A stretch of 14,282 nucleotides of DNA from Sphingomonadales bacterium. Its GTDB lineage: Bacteria; Pseudomonadota; Alphaproteobacteria; Sphingomonadales; Sphingomonadaceae. Positions 13,530-14,282 of this stretch are shown one piece after another. The notes beneath the pieces were generated by a model. The model was not told where the DNA came from. It was given only the letters and a program-made list of their open reading frames with translations, and did no database searches. The stretch lies in NCBI GenBank assembly GCA_024636595.1, contig JAGXGT010000160.1, positions 1-14,282 of the forward strand, written 5' to 3'. The translations under genes and the position numbers were made by a program. Every line of letters starts with the position of its first letter. The first letter of the stretch is position 1.

Positions 13530-14135
13530 TTACGCAAGAGAAGCTTTCAATTTCTGAACAAGTTTCTCCACCTGCTGACGCGTTTCTGCGTGAGGCAGGG
13601 ATGTGTCGATGACGGAATCGGCCTTTTGCCGTTTGTCCGCATCCGGCATTTGCAGCGATCTTATCTGCTCGAACCGCTCTGGTGTCATGCCGGGGCGTGC
13701 CAGAACCCGGTCCCGCTGCTGGTCGGCGTTAGCCGACACCACCACAATATGGTCGACGCCCTCGGCCCCGCCTTTTTCGAAAAGCAGCGGGATATCGAAC
13801 AGGATCAATGGCTGGTCGCGATGTTTTTCGAAAAAGGCCTGCCGCATTGCGGCGACCGCCGGATGAATCAGTTTTTCGAGGCGCTGCAGGGCAGCCGGGT
13901 CACCCAGCACCGCCGCCCCCAGCTTCTGCCGGTCAACCCCGTCGCTGGTCGTGGTTCCGGGAAACAATGCTTCGATTTCGTCGACCAGCGCTCCGCGTGG
14001 CCCCTGCAGCTGATGCACGGACGCATCGGCATCGAACAGAGGTACGCCCTGGTCGACAAACATCTGCGCCACCGTGGATTTGCCCATCCCGATCGATCCG
14101 GTCAGGCCGATGATGTAAGGGCGACGGCTTTTCAT
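13530..14135 (-). CDS. coaE: dephospho-CoA kinase
   Basis: CoaE phosphorylates the 3' hydroxyl of dephospho-CoA, the last step of coenzyme A synthesis, in the cytosol. The 201-residue length is standard. Seen: the P-loop GSIGMGKST at residues 13-21, FDADASVH (residues 34-41, acceptor-side acidic residues), the HPAV segment in the middle, DIPLLFEKGGAEGVDHIVVV, and the C-terminal Q-rich helix (LPHAETRQQVEKLVQKL). Its ATG overlaps the aroE stop by one base (TGATG), indicating translational coupling. dnaQ follows after 27 nt. Confidence 0.97.
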   Translation of the reverse strand: MKSRRPYIIGLTGSIGMGKSTVAQMFVDQGVPLFDADASVHQLQGPRGALVDEIEALFPGTTTSDGVDRQKLGAAVLGDPAALQRLEKLIHPAVAAMRQAFFEKHRDQPLILFDIPLLFEKGGAEGVDHIVVVSANADQQRDRVLARPGMTPERFEQIRSLQMPDADKRQKADSVIDTSLPHAETRQQVEKLVQKLKASLA

Positions 14136-14282
14136 CAGCCGACCAGCAATTTTCTCAGTTCGGCATCATGCTCCATCGGCGGGGTCGCGCCAAAAAACAG
14201 TTCAAAAGCGAGCGCCGCCTGGCCGATCAACATGTCGAGACCATCGACCACCGCCAGATCCCGTTTTTTCGCTGCGCGCAGC
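14135..14282 (-). CDS. aroE: shikimate dehydrogenase, C-terminal end only (5' end outside window)
   Basis: The last 48 codons of a minus-strand gene enter at the right edge. They read VVDGLDMLIGQAALAFELFFGATP, matching the conserved C-terminal DGxxMLxxQAxxxFxxWxG region of AroE, the NADP-dependent reductase of dehydroshikimate in aromatic amino acid synthesis. The usual Trp before the Gly is Phe here. The stop TGA overlaps the coaE ATG by one base. The aroE-coaE-dnaQ order supports the call. Confidence 0.92.
   Translation of the reverse strand, partial: LRAAKKRDLAVVDGLDMLIGQAALAFELFFGATPPMEHDAELRKLLVG

Noticed and set aside
1..14282. Defence island, mobile element or CRISPR array
   Set aside because: Every substantial stretch is filled by known chromosomal families, with no transposase, integrase, att-like repeats or spacer-repeat pattern seen.

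Overview
The window looks like ordinary chromosomal sequence from an alphaproteobacterium, most likely a member of the Sphingomonadales (Sphingorhabdus/Sphingopyxis-like). The evidence is the gene order (leuS-lptE-holA; aroE-coaE-dnaQ), the alphaproteobacteria-specific families (MmcB, DUF1491), moderately high GC with GC-rich third codon positions, and a GTTC-N7-GTTC type SOS box. The genus is inferred from family resemblance and was not tested by a search. I see no insertion sequences, phage genes, CRISPR arrays, tRNAs or rRNAs.

Left block, plus strand (1-6707). The 3' part of leuS, then lptE and holA, are joined by two ATGA stop/start overlaps and end near a GC-rich hairpin. Next is msrB (methionine-R-sulfoxide reductase), whose reading frame carries an in-frame TAA at codon 20 exactly where the family usually has Tyr. 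The frame is otherwise intact and could restart at a GTG 3 nt later. Then comes a bifunctional class A penicillin-binding protein (PBP1A type) with a Pro/Lys-rich tail. Its stop codon and that of the convergent next gene sit inside one perfect 8-bp inverted repeat.

Middle block. Three overlapping minus-strand genes run from 8516 to 6717: a Sco1/SenC lipoprotein, a YcgN (UPF0260) cysteine-cluster protein and a YgjP-type zinc metallopeptidase. A divergent exported ankyrin-repeat protein (8602-9255) faces mmcB (DNA repair, minus). A perfect alphaproteobacterial LexA box lies 12 nt upstream of the mmcB start, inside the T-rich tail of the terminator that ends the preceding SleB-like cell wall hydrolase gene (10568-9861).

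Right block, minus strand (14282-10771). In transcription order: aroE (3' end only), coaE, dnaQ, hpf (long form), ptsN, a PaaI-type thioesterase and a DUF1491 protein. Spacing is tight or overlapping apart from a 127-nt gap between hpf and ptsN, so this is probably one or two operons combining cofactor/replication housekeeping with ribosome hibernation and nitrogen-PTS signalling.

No stretch over 300 bp lacks a gene; the longest gap is 10569-10770. I found no clear undescribed multi-gene system. The items most worth a second look are the interrupted msrB, the SOS box/terminator overlap at mmcB, and the conserved-looking but functionally unexplained Sco1-YcgN-YgjP operon.
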